Positions 13,301 through 25,492 of a stretch of DNA of 64,000 nucleotides are shown piece by piece (position 1 is the first letter of the stretch; every line of letters begins with the position of its first letter). The stretch is from Certhia americana. Its lineage: Eukaryota; Chordata; Aves; Passeriformes; Certhiidae. A program made the translations under genes and the position numbers. Location: positions 74,893,001 through 74,957,000 of the forward strand of contig CM031858.1 of NCBI GenBank assembly GCA_018697195.1, written 5' to 3'. The notes beneath the pieces were generated by a model, which worked only from the letters and a program-made list of their open reading frames with translations, was not told where the DNA came from and did no database searches.

Positions 13301-15880
13301 ATAGGTTACACATACAGAGAGAAAGATTTGCTTTGTTTTGAGTTACGGGCTCTTGCAAAATTGACTTTTTAAAGTATTTGCTTCATCGCACTGTACTCTA
13401 AAGCCTCAGAACTTCTGATTTTGATAGAATGGCGAATAAATTAACACAACTAAATTATCTGAGATGAAGGCTCTTTTTAGGCTTAGTGAAAATACAGCTT
13501 TTTCTGCACTTAGCTGTCCTGCTACTTCTACTTTTGCTAGCTTGTTAAATAGTCCCTATTATTTTAAACCCTACCCAGAGGTTTGAATTTAATTTCTGAC
13601 ATCATAAGCCAGGAACCGGAGTTCTAATGAAACAGAGGACCCTTAGCAAGTTGCCTAATTGAAGGAAGAATCAAAATGGTAGGAATTATGTCTCATGGCT
13701 GATGGCCACAGGAAATTTGGCTGAAGGCTGTAGGCTATGATAGGTCTGCAAACTGTGGTGATAACTTTATACCAGTGTCTGGAGAGGGTCTGAAAATTTG
13801 GAGAAGTTAGACAGAAAGAAAGAAATTTTCTCACTGTGGCTACATATAAAAATTGCACTATTGGCATCAACTTTACAGGGCAAGAATACAAGAACAAAAT
13901 ATGGTCTGCTTACTTCCAGTGTAAATAAAATTAAATGTTGTTCTCCTCATGAGATTCCAACACAGTGTAATCTAATTTTTCAGAAAGCATCTTCAGTTCC
14001 AAAAATATCTTTCTTTTGTACAAACATAGCAAAAAGGATTGAAAGACAAGATTAGAGTGGTTCATGGCTCTCAGCTGAAAGAGAAATGGAGAAAACAGGG
14101 TCGGCATTGCATAAAAATCTTTCCTTAAACAAGCTTTTTGACGTTTCACACAATTAAAATTCAGTTCAAGTTTGACCAAGGTCAAATACAGAACAAAATT
14201 CTTAAATGGCAGATAACCCAAGTAAATTTTTTGTTGTTCAAGTTTGCTCCCCACAAGTTAAATTTGCTAACATTTCTTTATTGGAAAAAATTAAACTAAC
14301 AGTCTTTTGATCTGTATTAAAAATTCTATTTTAACTCTGGTTCTGCTGAATTCCAAAAGCAACTATACATGAATGCCAAAAAAACAGACAGAAAGAGGAC
14401 AAAATTTAATATAGAAATAGCACCCCTGGTGTAAAAGTTCTGTCTCCTGAACCAGTAAGTGAAATGCTGACATATGCATCAGTCAAAAGCATTCGTGGCC
14501 CATCTTATACAGATGCAAAATCTTATGAGTTTCAAATGGCATGAAGTGTGTTTTAGAATTGTAGGGAAGGAAGGCATGAATGAGAAGCAATATATAGTAT
14601 TTTTCAAATTTAGTTAGAAGTTGAAAATCACATGAATAAATTTTGAGCGGCATTAAAACATTTTCTCCTAAGTTCTGAGAGATGTAGAAATGGTCAACCT
14701 GAAAGTACTGCCTAATGGTTTTAAAAATGTTACCTGAAAGCTAATGGTGATCTAACAGCTTCAGTGATGATTGATCCATCTCTTGAATACTAGAAATTGC
14801 TCCAAGAAAATTTATTAAAAATAATATAAAACAAAAAATTTGTACAAAAAAGAGCAGAGTTGGGCAAAATGTTCTTCTGTAATAATTTTAATGTAATTTA
14901 GAAGGCTATTACACAAAAATATTGGCATTTCACAGGAGGATATTACATAGAAATTGGACATATTTGATAGATTTTAAAATGCTTTTTTTTTTTTTTTTCC
15001 CCTTGCTTCTTTTCTATTGTGACAAAAATCCAAGAAGTGATCTTCTGGAAGAAGAAGTTGAGAGAGATTTGATGAGAAAGATTGGTGAAATAGTTTCATT
15101 TAAAACTATTTCAAACTATTTTAACGCTTTAAGTTCTTTTTAAAAATAAATACTTGAACTCAGCAGAGCTACTTAAACTCTCTTGAGTTCTCAAACCCTC
15201 CCTAAGATAAATTTTTTGCCAAAAGTTTGACAGTTTTCCAATCAGTTTTCCAGGGAATTAAAAAGAAACAAAAGCCATTCAAAGAAACAAAACCCAAAAC
15301 CATGAAAAAACCCCAAACAGCAAAAAAGCAAACAGATGAAAAATGTTTCTTCCTCCATTGACTCTTTCAGCACAGATTTCAGATATGTAATCTAATACAG
15401 AATTCAGATTTCTGTTTACTTTTGTAGTTATGGATTAAAAGTTTTCCTTCATCTAATTATCTTGAAACTTTTTCTTTATGTAATGCTTTTTATAAGTTTA
15501 GTCTGTTTTTTCTTTTTTGCTAGCTCATTTTTAAAGGTAAATGTTACTGCTTTAGAGTAGACTACTATGCTCCTCACATTTATAGCAGGAAACTGAACTC
15601 CAACAGGACTCTCAAAGGAGGGAAAAGGCCTTGCTGGTATGTACATCCATTAAGCAGCTGTGCTTGCCAAGTCCACATACATTTGCTACTTTTGTGAGTT
15701 TAACAAATTTCATCTGAGCTTTCATTCTGCTGACCTAATTTAACAAGAAGGAAATTCAATAACAAGCCCTAATATTGAGGCATTATTTCCCAAAAGGCAT
15801 TTAACAACACTTCTACATCAAATAATAATGTGTGGATAATGGAATATATATACTGAGGGCAACAAGAAAGTGAAAAAAGG

Positions 15881-15901
15881 AAAAAAAAAAAAAAAAAAAA
15901 A
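15881..15901 (+). repeat. A21 homopolymer
   Basis: Run of 21 adenines inside a longer purine-rich stretch (about 15860-15960). Confidence 0.9.
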
Positions 15902-16189
15902 GAAAACACTCAAACACTCCCTCCCATGCACACACAAAAAGAAAGAGCGAAAAGAGCAAGAAAAGAAAATTCTATATACCCTTTTCAAAAAGACTCAATA
16001 GTTTTCCAAATTTTAAGAAAGCTGAGAGAGACAATTTCAACTTTGAATTTCATATGGTCTTTGAGAAGAAACATTTCTAATAATCTTAGAAAAATCTTAG
16101 CCCTCCTCTCTCACTCAGTATACCTTTTTCTCAAAAGAACATAAGTATGAGTTGTGATAAAAAGGAGGAAGATCACTTCTCCAGTTTGT

Positions 16190-16213
16190 ATATGCTGATA
16201 TAATTCAGCATAT
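16190..16213 (+). repeat. 9-bp inverted repeat
   Basis: ATATGCTGA and its exact reverse complement TCAGCATAT flank the six-base spacer TATAAT. Small AT-rich palindromes like this are expected by chance, and no function is implied. Confidence 0.7.
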
Positions 16214-17116
16214 CTAGCATTTTCAGTATTACTAGCATGTATTAGTACTGATTGTTCCATATATTAATCAAAGTTCACAAATCAAGTAAATGCAAAAAAG
16301 GGGTAAATTAAATGATACATAACTTGGTGTTTGTTTAGACCAATGGAAATGAGTATCTGTGAGTTACTGAGAACAGAATTAATAGCAGCTGTTTTGAGAA
16401 GTTGTTTGGACTTCCAAATGCTGGAAGAGGAAAATGTTCTCCTGAGTGAATATAACTTAATAACTGGTTTTTGAAAAGAATCTGTTCAGTTATTAACATG
16501 CCTGCACACAGACATGCAGTTTTTAAACTATGTCACTATATTTCATAGTGTACCCACTTTGAAAATCCTGAAATTTTATTATAAGTTTTTTTAATCAACA
16601 CAGACTTACTGGAAATAGCTCTAGTAACACATCAATATCAAATTGAAACACAGGAAGAATTTCTGAAATTTTTACAAAGCTCTATCAAAAATAAAAATAT
16701 TTAATATGATAGTGAACTATAGAATAAAGTTGTTGAAAAAAGAGCACGTTACTTACCAATTAAAACAGCAAAGAGGAGGAAAAACGACATAAATTTATTA
16801 CTACTTGAGTTTTTTGCTGCATGTGGAAGAATATTCAAGGAAATGCAACCACCCATGTTTTCTATGGGCATGCTAGGGAGAATAGCAAAAACACCCTAAT
16901 TAAAATTTGATTGAACTACACCCTATTAAGATGACAAAACATGGGTTTTTATGATTTACTAAAGGAAGCAATTACCAAATAATCTCATTAATGAAAACTG
17001 TTACTGTTCAAATGCTGGGATAGAAGTAAAGTGAAGAGAACTTGACTAAATTCATCTTGCTGAAATAATATTTCATTGTTTTGTTAGATGAAGGAAGAAA
17101 TAAAATAAAGTAAAGC

Positions 17117-17139
17117 AAAAAAAAAAAAAAAAAAAAAAA
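17117..17139 (+). repeat. A23 homopolymer
   Basis: Run of 23 adenines about 0.7 kb upstream of the first coding exon's acceptor. A second short A run follows at 17149-17154. Confidence 0.9.
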
Positions 17140-17846
17140 GAGGTGGAAAAAAAAAAGAAATGAGTGGAGAGAGTTTTTCTTCTCCCTGCAATGCCATTTG
17201 CCACAATGAGATTAAGTTCAGTATTTCAGGATACTTTGAAAACAGGCACTTGTGTTTTTAAAATGTTTCCTACAGTTCAAGGCTAAGCTCACATCACTCC
17301 ATATTGCAAGACCACCTCAAGAACTTTTTCTGTTTAAAATTTTGCTTCTTGTCATGTCGTAGTTCTTCTGATGCATATGATATTCCCTTTTGCCATTTAA
17401 AAAACCCTGGAGAACTGGTGTTTTACCATTTGTAATTTCCAAAACTATTTTGTGTTACAGTTTCATGTCTCTTGATACTAAAATTAATAAAACACTGGGA
17501 TTCTTGTAAATGAAATTGGGTGGAAAAAAATTGAAGCAAAGATAGCAGTATTTAATGTGTAAGTTTCAGCAACATTAATCCTACAGTCTAAATAAAGAAC
17601 ACTCTTAAAAGTTTCGAAATTGAAATTTTTTGAATGGCAACTCTTACTTTTTTTTCAAGGAAATATTCTTATAGCAGCTACCTAATATATTCAGTATTCC
17701 CCCTTTATTGATAACCTTTCTATTTTTGACCAGGTTGCTTTCTATATCATTACATTTTGTATATGAATGGTACAGTAGCAATGATGTTGGACACTAGGGA
17801 GTGAATGCATTCCAAATTACATTGCCTCTTCTCTGTTCATTTTCAG

Positions 17847-17993
17847 GATTTGGATACTGTATACAGTTCAGAGATGAGCTGCTGGAAACTGCTTGGCTGC
17901 ATCAGAAACTAGATACAAAAAAAACAAGCCAAGAGAAACAAAACTTTTCGCTCCACTGCTGACCGGCTTGAAGAGTATCAGCAGTGGAGAACT
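17847..17993 (+). other. CDH10: CDH10 exon 2, 5' untranslated part
   Basis: A pyrimidine-rich stretch ending in TTTTCAG at 17840-17846 makes a good splice acceptor, so the exon probably starts at 17847. That leaves 147 bases of 5' UTR before the ATG at 17994. Type II cadherin genes usually have a separate upstream non-coding exon, which agrees with an acceptor here rather than a promoter. The acceptor is inferred from sequence; a transcript would settle it. Confidence 0.7.
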
Positions 17994-18224
17994 ATGACAA
18001 TACAGCAAGTCCTATTACTTCTGCTGCTCTGGATGTGGCTGCCACATCCCTGCCATACAGAAATGCTCTTCAGAAGGACTCCTGATCTCAGACCCAAAAG
18101 CTTTGGAGGACGTGCTTTAGGGAATGATGGGAAAGCAATTCATCGCCAGAAGAGAGGCTGGATGTGGAATCAATTTTTTCTTTTAGAGGAATACACAGGA
18201 TCTGATTATCAGTATGTAGGCAAG
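17994..18224 (+). CDS. CDH10: CDH10 first coding exon: signal peptide, propeptide, start of EC1
   Basis: This exon encodes residues 1-77. The ATG opens a typical secretory signal: a leucine run at residues 7-12, then small or polar residues to about 22. A short propeptide follows and ends in the furin-type site RQKR (51-54). The mature protein then starts [15 protein letters not shown], so W56 and W58 are mature W2 and W4, the strand-swap anchors of type II EC1 domains. E65 is mature E11, a calcium ligand. The donor is AAG|GTAGGT at 18224/18225 and the exon ends in phase 0. The leader and propeptide look more diverged from what I remember of mammalian CDH10 than the mature part, as is normal for cleaved segments. 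Confidence 0.93.
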
Positions 18225-18527
18225 GTAGGTTTCTCATAAGGTTTTCTGTATAATTTTCAAGTGTTGTTATCTTTCCACAGAGTCTTACTTTCTGTGTTTT
18301 ATTCTAAGAATAATGTGTAAGAAGCAGATTTCCAAGAAGCAGATACACTGTTTCTCCTATTAGAATTACTAACTTAATATTGTTAGTTAGAGCTACTGAA
18401 AAATGCTTGAAGGAAACAAATTAAAATATTTTTGACAGGTCTGTTTGTTTCAGAACATCATACCTACCAGCAGCCCACTCAGTATGTCTTTGTTATCAAA
18501 GCATAGTATTATATAAATAATTTAAAA

Positions 18528-18575
18528 ATGATTTTCCAGCTCTGTCTCTGAATGATTTTCCAACTCTGTCTCTGA
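18528..18575 (+). repeat. 24-bp tandem duplication
   Basis: ATGATTTTCCAGCTCTGTCT plus CTGA occurs twice in tandem (18528-18551, 18552-18575) with a single G/A difference. It lies 0.3 kb inside intron 2. Confidence 0.9.
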
Positions 18576-19080
18576 ATGTTTCATGCAAGATATTGCATTT
18601 TTTTTTCTATGCTCATGTTTTGAAGAAAAAATGTTCTTCCTCTTTACTTCTCTCTGAAAATCAATCAGCTGCAGGGAGTAAAGTTCATTTACAAACCATG
18701 TGTTAGAAACGATGTGGTTAAGGAAGTGAATTGTGATAGAAGACAGCAGACTGGTACGTGTGACTGCATAGCTTACTAGAGGTATACTTAAACACTGGAA
18801 GTGTCCTTTAAATTATTTTCTGTTGATGTTTAGGTTTTCCCATGTAATTTATTGAAAACTATATAATGTATAATGCCACAATAATATTCAAACAGGTACA
18901 AGATGTTAATTCAAAATGGTAATTTTCTTGAAAATGAAGTTTAGTGTCAGCAGTAATAGGTACAACTTAGCACCAATGGTTGGTTCTAAATAAAGAAATT
19001 CAATTTTCTATAAAGCATATTTTCAGTATTTATGTAGTTTTGAACTTGAAAAATACCAGTGAAATACTGACTTTTTGAAA

Positions 19081-19800
19081 ATCATGGAATTACAGAGCAG
19101 TGAAGATTGTAAGGCATGTTTGGAAACCATCGAGTCCAAACCCCAGTGCTCAAAGCAGGGTAAGCTTGATCTTCCTCAGGATTATGTCCTGTCAGATTTT
19201 AAATAGCTCTAAAGGTAGAGACTCCACAATCTCACTGGACAAACTATTCAAGTGTTTGACCACTCACTCAATAAAAGATTTGTTCCTATATTTGAAGGGA
19301 ATCTCTTGTATATCACATTGTGCCTATTGTCTTTCAACATGTCACTGAGCTCCACCGAAAAGAAACTTGGCCTGTTTCCCTCACTTCCTTCCAACAAGTA
19401 TTTATATACATTAATAAGGTCTGTGCTGAGCCTTCTCTTCTTCAGGCTGAACATTCTCAGCTCTCTCAGCATCTCCTCATATGAAAAATGCCCTAATTCC
19501 CTGCTCATCTTTCTGGCTATTTCCTGGTCTCCCTCCAGTTCTATACCTCTTCTCACATGGGGAGCCCAGACCTTGACAGAGAAGTACAGACATATCTCAC
19601 CAAGACAGAGGAGAGAGAGGAAGGAACATCTCCAGGTGATGCTCCTCCAAATGGAGCCCAGGGTGCTGATGACCTTGGCTGCAAGGGCAGATTTCTGGCT
19701 CCTGGTCAGCTTGTTGCTCAAAAGGACCCCAAGGTCCCTCTGCAAAAATGCTCTCCATCCAGTTTGGCCCCAGCATGTGCTGGTGCATAGGAGTATTATA
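19081..19800 (-). mobile_element. CR1 LINE fragment, 5'-truncated, reverse-transcriptase C-terminus and 3' end
   Basis: On the minus strand an open frame (19248-19811) encodes pieces typical of the C-terminal part of CR1 ORF2, such as KDRDLGVLL-like, CALAAK-like and KRRLSTDLINVYKYL segments. The overlapping frame at 19597-19788 reads HQHMLGPNWMES, the preceding conserved segment, so the copy carries at least one frameshift. The 3' end lies near 19081, where minus-strand sequence ends in the usual ATTCCATGAT-like tail. CR1 copies are normally truncated at the 5' end like this one. It is inserted antisense to CDH10, about 0.86 kb downstream of the first coding exon. The long + strand open frame here is a shadow of this element. 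Confidence 0.88.
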
Positions 19801-22800
19801 TTATAAAACATTTCTTGGAAGAATTAAGGACACTGGGAGATTTGTGACAGGAAATGCTTATTAAAACTGAGGAAATTTAAACCCTAAGCAGAAATTTAAG
19901 AGTGCAGGCTTATGAATGAATAAGCCATTTTTGATATGTTGCTTTGAGTCTGTAATATTAGCATAGCATTTAAATAATGCAACCGTTTCCAAAGCATCTT
20001 GTAAATAGTTCTTATATTTATTTCATACAGTTCTCAAGTGTAAAGTCATGACTCCCAAGTGTTCTGAAGCAAGTAGGCCAGTTCCTCACTCAGTGTCAGG
20101 TTGAATTTGCGTGCAATGCCAGTGGAAGAATCAGCAAAACTTCCAAAGCTGATTCATTTGGGTTTATGGTTTACATCTTTTGCTTTCTGATCCCATGAAT
20201 GATATATTTTTTCTTGTTTCTTATCTTGCATCTAAATATCTGTCAGGGAAAACTAATAACTGGTAAATATCACAGTACTTCTGGAACAGGTGTCTACAAT
20301 TCACAATTCAATTTATGCACTCATTTATTCACTGTTTGGGTCACCTTGAGAATGTTCAACTAGAATAATGTCATGGAAATGGGGTTGAATGAATTAATGG
20401 GATACATAATCCCACAACAACTGAAGCATTCCTTCTCTAAGTCAATGATCTGTGTGAAATGGTGGCAGAGTACATATAAACTGGTTATGGAACATTCCCA
20501 GGTTTCTTTACATCACAAGAAAGAGGATGGTCATCCTTTTCTTCATCTAATACACAACATCCTTAGAAGAGAAATCAAAATTATGTAAGTGATTTTCCTA
20601 TATGCAGAACCTCAAATAATAATTCCAACTGTATTTCTAAAAAAGGTTGAAGTCATAAAGAAGAGCCATGTGGAAAACCAAACCTACCTCTCTCTATATA
20701 TATATGTTACACAATTTGTCTTTGAGGTATCTTTGCAAAAATATACTAGAAGAAAACCTGAGTAAAAGTGGTCCTCCCAGTTTCAGCTAAACAATACAAG
20801 AATGTTCTAAAAGAAGTATAAAGGTCATGTCAGAAAACCCACTTTACTGATAGTATGGAAAGTTGATTTATAAACTTTATTTCTTTTCTTAGTTTACAGT
20901 TTCAAGGCACATTTATTATTTTTCAAATTAAGTGCTGAAATTATAAAATAATATGCATTTTCACACATGCTCTGAAAAACTTCAATTTACTTCAAGAATA
21001 TCCAGAAAAAAATAAAAAATTTTTAAATCTAAACTTTGTTTTCTAGTAGTTTTCACCTAAAGGAAGCATTACTGCACCAACAGTATCTTAGTACAGAGTC
21101 ACTCAAGAATTTACAAATAAATTCTTTATCCACATTAAAGTTCATTTCTCCTCTTATTATCTCAACAGATCTTGTCAATTGTTTAGTTTTGCAGATATTT
21201 TTCCAACTTAGCTTTCTGAGATAGATATTGACTTTTTCTAGCAATTTCCATTACAGTAGTTTTATTGCATAAAGGATCAGCTGATCACAAATATTTCAGC
21301 ACCTTAAGAGAATAAAGTTCTTAATAATGCTGCAGTGCTTTTTAGTATCTCAAGGGATAATTTATCATATATTTAAACATAAATGTATATAACATTTGTG
21401 TGTGTCATATTAGAACTGTTACCAGACAGGATTATCCTGGCAGTATTCACTATCACATGCTTGTAAGTGTAGTCAATATCTTTGATGGTGTAAAGAGCAG
21501 AATATGTCAACCTCATTTAGTTCCTTTCACTTTGAGAATCCCAACACAGACATGATTCTGAGGAAAAGGCTTAGCAAGCTGTGCGTGCATGACACATTTT
21601 CAAGAACAGCAGTTACATTTTATTTAGTGTCTATTAACACTGTGGATGATGTACCGTGTAACAGTCATAAAGAGGTAAGGCAGTGAAGCCTCAGAAGTTG
21701 CTTGTACTTCTCTTTCTGATGAAGCAACTACCAAAAGCACTGGTTTTGGAGAAGGCAGTACAAAAGATCATGTTTTCATTTCAAAGGATTCAGGATCAGG
21801 TGTGACACATACAATAAAAGGTCACAATGAAGTGATGCTATTGTAGTGGTAAGGTGAAGACTTATCAAACCCTTTTAAAAATCTCTGAATTTTGATTTCT
21901 GAAGAGGGTATCTACCATAGTACTTTTTTTTTGTAAAGACCTTTCTTGCTATGAGAGACTAAAGAGTAGGGTTTTGAATTGCAAGTGTTAATGTGCAGGC
22001 TTAATATTTGGTGTGAAGATCTGACTGAGATATAAAATGCCTTTCCTTTCAAGTGTCAGTGATCAGCTGTGTGGCACTGAAGTTCTGTAGAGGTTGAATT
22101 TTCAGCTAGAGTAGATTCTCATGACAGAAATCAATAAAAAAGAATGTATAGGGATGGAAGATATTGTAGAAACTGAATGAATGAATAGTAATCTGCCAAG
22201 GTGAAAGAAGGAAGCTAGTCCTTTAACAGTTTTCATGTGAGGCATTTTTGGTGCAACTGGAAGCAAAGCCCAATTATTCACAGCTGTGTATCTTCAAAAA
22301 CCTTATCTTATTGAAGATACTGCAGTGTAGTGGAATTGACATTTGAGACACAACATTTAGAAATTTATTTCTTTCTCAGCAAGACTTAAAACATAGACTG
22401 AGAAGAGGGTTATTTAAAGCACCAGTTCATTCAACCATGTGAAAGCCACTTTGGGGGTATGTGTGTGGCCTCCTAGATATTTAAGAACAGATCACAGTGT
22501 CAGAGTAAAATACTGTTTTTCCATAACATCAGACACATCAAAACATCAAAAGCTTCCTGTGGGATTGTCCTGAAGGCTGATTGATTTTCAGTGAGTGCTG
22601 AGAAAGATTCATTATCAAAGTCTGTTTGGTCTCAACTTAGTAGTAAGTTTATGACTGTAACTGTTTAGATTCATCACTTTAAATTGTTAAGTGTGCAGAG
22701 GGTTGATATTTTCTGTTTGCAAAAGGACTATTCCTTTGGAAAACTCAGTGTATGCTGGAGGCTCTGATTTCTTGCTTCAGGAAACAGCAGCAGAAGGTGC

Positions 22801-24775
22801 TGGTGGAAAAGAGCTAAACAGGCTGAATACTAAGGTTTTATTCTCATAAATAATGAATTGTTTGTTAGCTACTGTTCTGGATGTACCCCTAGAAGACATT
22901 GGGTTTTGATGGATGACACAGACTGGAATTGACAATTGTTGAAGAATGCAAGGGCTTTATAGTGTCCACAAGACTTTTTGTGATGACCAAAAGGGCTACA
23001 GTTTTTTTGGCCTGAATTTGAAGCCAGATATATTTCTTCACGGACTGTGGCCTCACAGCCCTGATATGTGTGTGTAAGTTTCGTTAAAGTGCTGTCTGCT
23101 CAGAAGGAAAGAGGGGCTAAGTCACTTGAGTAGGGTATACTGAGGGCATACTTAACCCAGCTGATTAAGGGGATGATTCCCAGTATTTCATATAATTCCA
23201 AATTATATGATGATATTTTTGCTCAGATGTGCCCCACACTTTAAATGAAAGACCTAAGTGAACACTCCCAGTTGCCCCCTAAGACTGGTAAAATTTTGGA
23301 AAGTGCGAGGAAGCACAGAGAGCTGCAGTGAAACTCCAATGTTTCACAGTGAAATAGTACTGGAATGGATTACTCTCATTTTAGACTTTGTTTCATGTGT
23401 GCAGGCCACATCCAACACAGCTGAACGTAGTCAACAGTATGAATCTTATCTAATAATATAATGTGAGGTAGAAAGATATTATCAAATAGAAGAAGGAAGG
23501 GGAGTGGAGAGGGGAGAGAGAGAGAGACAGATAAATCAAGAATAAGATAGTCATCACTCATGGATCCAGTGGCATCCTCTTGGTCCTTTTTCACTCATGG
23601 CTTCTTGGTTGTGGGTTCCCATGGTTGTTCAAAACTTTTTAATATCCCTGCATTTTAGCAAGCAAAGGAATTAATGTTTGTTGGCAACACAGTTTTCTTT
23701 ATCTATTGCTTAAATGATTCCTTCACTTCTAATGTTAATTATTCCACATGCTCAGTCTTTCTTTTGAGTCAATGAGTTTTTTGAGTTGGTGTGTCATGAT
23801 CTCCCCCTGCCAGAATTACCTTTTACCTAATCAGAGCTGATTCAGCACAGTCACTAAGTTGGTTTTGCTTATAGTCCATAAATCGTGTATTTGTGTTCAG
23901 TATCAGTAATATGTTCTTCTCTTTCAGTTTTTTTAACTTTCCCTTGCATCTGAGGTAACACGCAGAAAATAGTACGACCTTTATCTTATTCCAAGTTCCT
24001 ACTGTGGGGGCAAGTTCTAGGTATCCATTGAAGGACGTTTGGGTGGGCCTAGGTGTTCATTGGTGGTCACAGACTCCATCTGTCCCATAACTTGGGGTGA
24101 TCTTTTTTTGACCAGTGATATGTGTACAAGCAGTTGCTTCCTTACACAGTTTGCCATAGGAAGAATTTCTGCCTGGATGCATTAAGCAGGATGAGCTACC
24201 CAGATCTCTGTGAGACCTGGGGTTCATACCATCCTGTTGCTCCATTCTGTGCTTGTCTCATGGCAGAGTTCTTCTGTGGCCTGAACAGTGCTCAAGATAT
24301 AAAGGTCATGATAACTGAAAGATTTACAGCCAAATAAGTGGGATATCATCTCTAAAATTTTATTTGATCAGCTTTCAAGCGAATACTAATTTTATAATCT
24401 GTTCTTATATCTCCTTGATCTCTGTAGGACCATAAGTATTTTACTTACCAAGTTTAACACTTTTAATGGTCTTTAATTGGAATCTGCAATAGATTTTTAC
24501 AAAAACAAGGTGGTTTGAAATTCCCCCCTCCCAAGGAAAGCAAACCAAAACTGAAAGTAGGAGGTGCAAAGTAGAGGAAGATACTAATGGAAATGTTAAG
24601 TTCTGCTAAACAAAGTTATGAATCACTTGAAAATTAAATTAACTTAATAGTTCCTTCTGACCAAATCACCTTTGCAGGCATTTAAAGCTTTCCATTTCAA
24701 GCATAGCTTTCACATACTAAAAGTGGAATGTTTAACTTTTGAGGTAAAGCACTAAAAAATATTTCTTATTTGCTG

Positions 24776-24965
24776 TCACATGTCAGGGGCAGCGTTTTGC
24801 CCTCCCTTGCCCAGGCTTTCCCCGGGGCTCTCTCCCGCCCGCCCGTGGCTGAGGGGCTCAGCCGTGCCCTGCGCTGGGGCCGGGCCCGGCACACCCGGCA
24901 GCTCCGCACAGGGAATGCCCGGCAGAGGCACCAGTGCTGCCACTGCCGCTACCCAGGCACCTGCT
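24776..24965 (+). other. Isolated CpG-rich, GC-rich patch inside intron 2, origin unknown
   Basis: About 190 bases are strongly G+C rich with more than ten CpG dinucleotides, while both flanks are AT-rich. Edges are abrupt: the left edge follows TTTGCTGTCACA and the right edge runs into CTGCTCTATATATG. It contains stretches such as CGCCCGCCCGTGG and GGGGCCGGGCCCGGC. Overlapping short open frames (24770-25039, 24780-25001) resemble no protein I know. It could be part of a GC-rich LTR (it starts TGTCAGGGG), a retrocopied 5' UTR, a CR1 5' region or a small regulatory CpG island. I could not find target-site duplications. Confidence 0.6.
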
Positions 24966-25349
24966 CTATATATGATAACATGCTTAACTCACGTATACTA
25001 AACCAGTTTTTCATAATTTCCTTGCCCATGTGTGAATAGTTCTCAGTATTGTAGAATTACATGCTATGTTTGTACTTAATCTGCTAGGAGTGCTTCACAA
25101 ATACCACTTTCAAAACAGTGTGGCTGTTTCACTTCATGTATCTCCAAGTCCATCCATCTAATTGCTTTCAAGTGCTTTACTCTTATGCAAATAGTCTGCA
25201 AGTCTACTCATAAACTAATGCAAATATGAGTAGGGACAAGTATCTGAATATTGTTTCCTCCTCTTCTGTCAAGTAAATGGAAGCTATGCATCTAATGCTA
25301 TTGAGTGCTTCAAGGCAGCATAGTAAACATAAAACATGGGGAGTGTATG

Positions 25350-25492
25350 AATTATAGAACCACAAAATCTCCTGAGCTGGAAAGGACCCACAAGGACTGA
25401 GTTCAGCTTCTGGCCCTGCACAGAACAATCCCAAGAATCACACCATGTGCCTGAGAGCAATGTCCAATGCTTCTTGAATTCTGGCAGGCAAG
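25350..25492 (-). mobile_element. CR1 LINE 3'-end fragment
   Basis: Antisense CR1 3' end. It starts near AATTATAGAACCACAAAATC, then GAGCTGGAAAGGACCCACAA and CAAGAATCACACCATGTGCC, the conserved final bases of one CR1 subgroup. Only about 140 bases remain, a strongly 5'-truncated copy, with no coding capacity. Confidence 0.85.

Larger units (their letters stand above)
1..17846 (+). other. Non-coding stretch upstream of first coding exon (intron 1 or 5' flank)
   Basis: AT-rich sequence with no supported coding exon. Open frames are short and scattered in all frames, as expected by chance. It holds one decayed LTR (about 2131-2715), several A runs, a GGGGA microsatellite and small duplications, listed separately. 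No CpG island, promoter or recognisable first exon of CDH10 was seen. Because cadherin genes have an upstream non-coding exon, this is most likely intron 1. Confidence 0.6.

Noticed and set aside
19252..19806. 184-codon open frame on the plus strand
   Set aside because: It is the shadow of the antisense CR1 element, whose minus-strand frames match reverse transcriptase.
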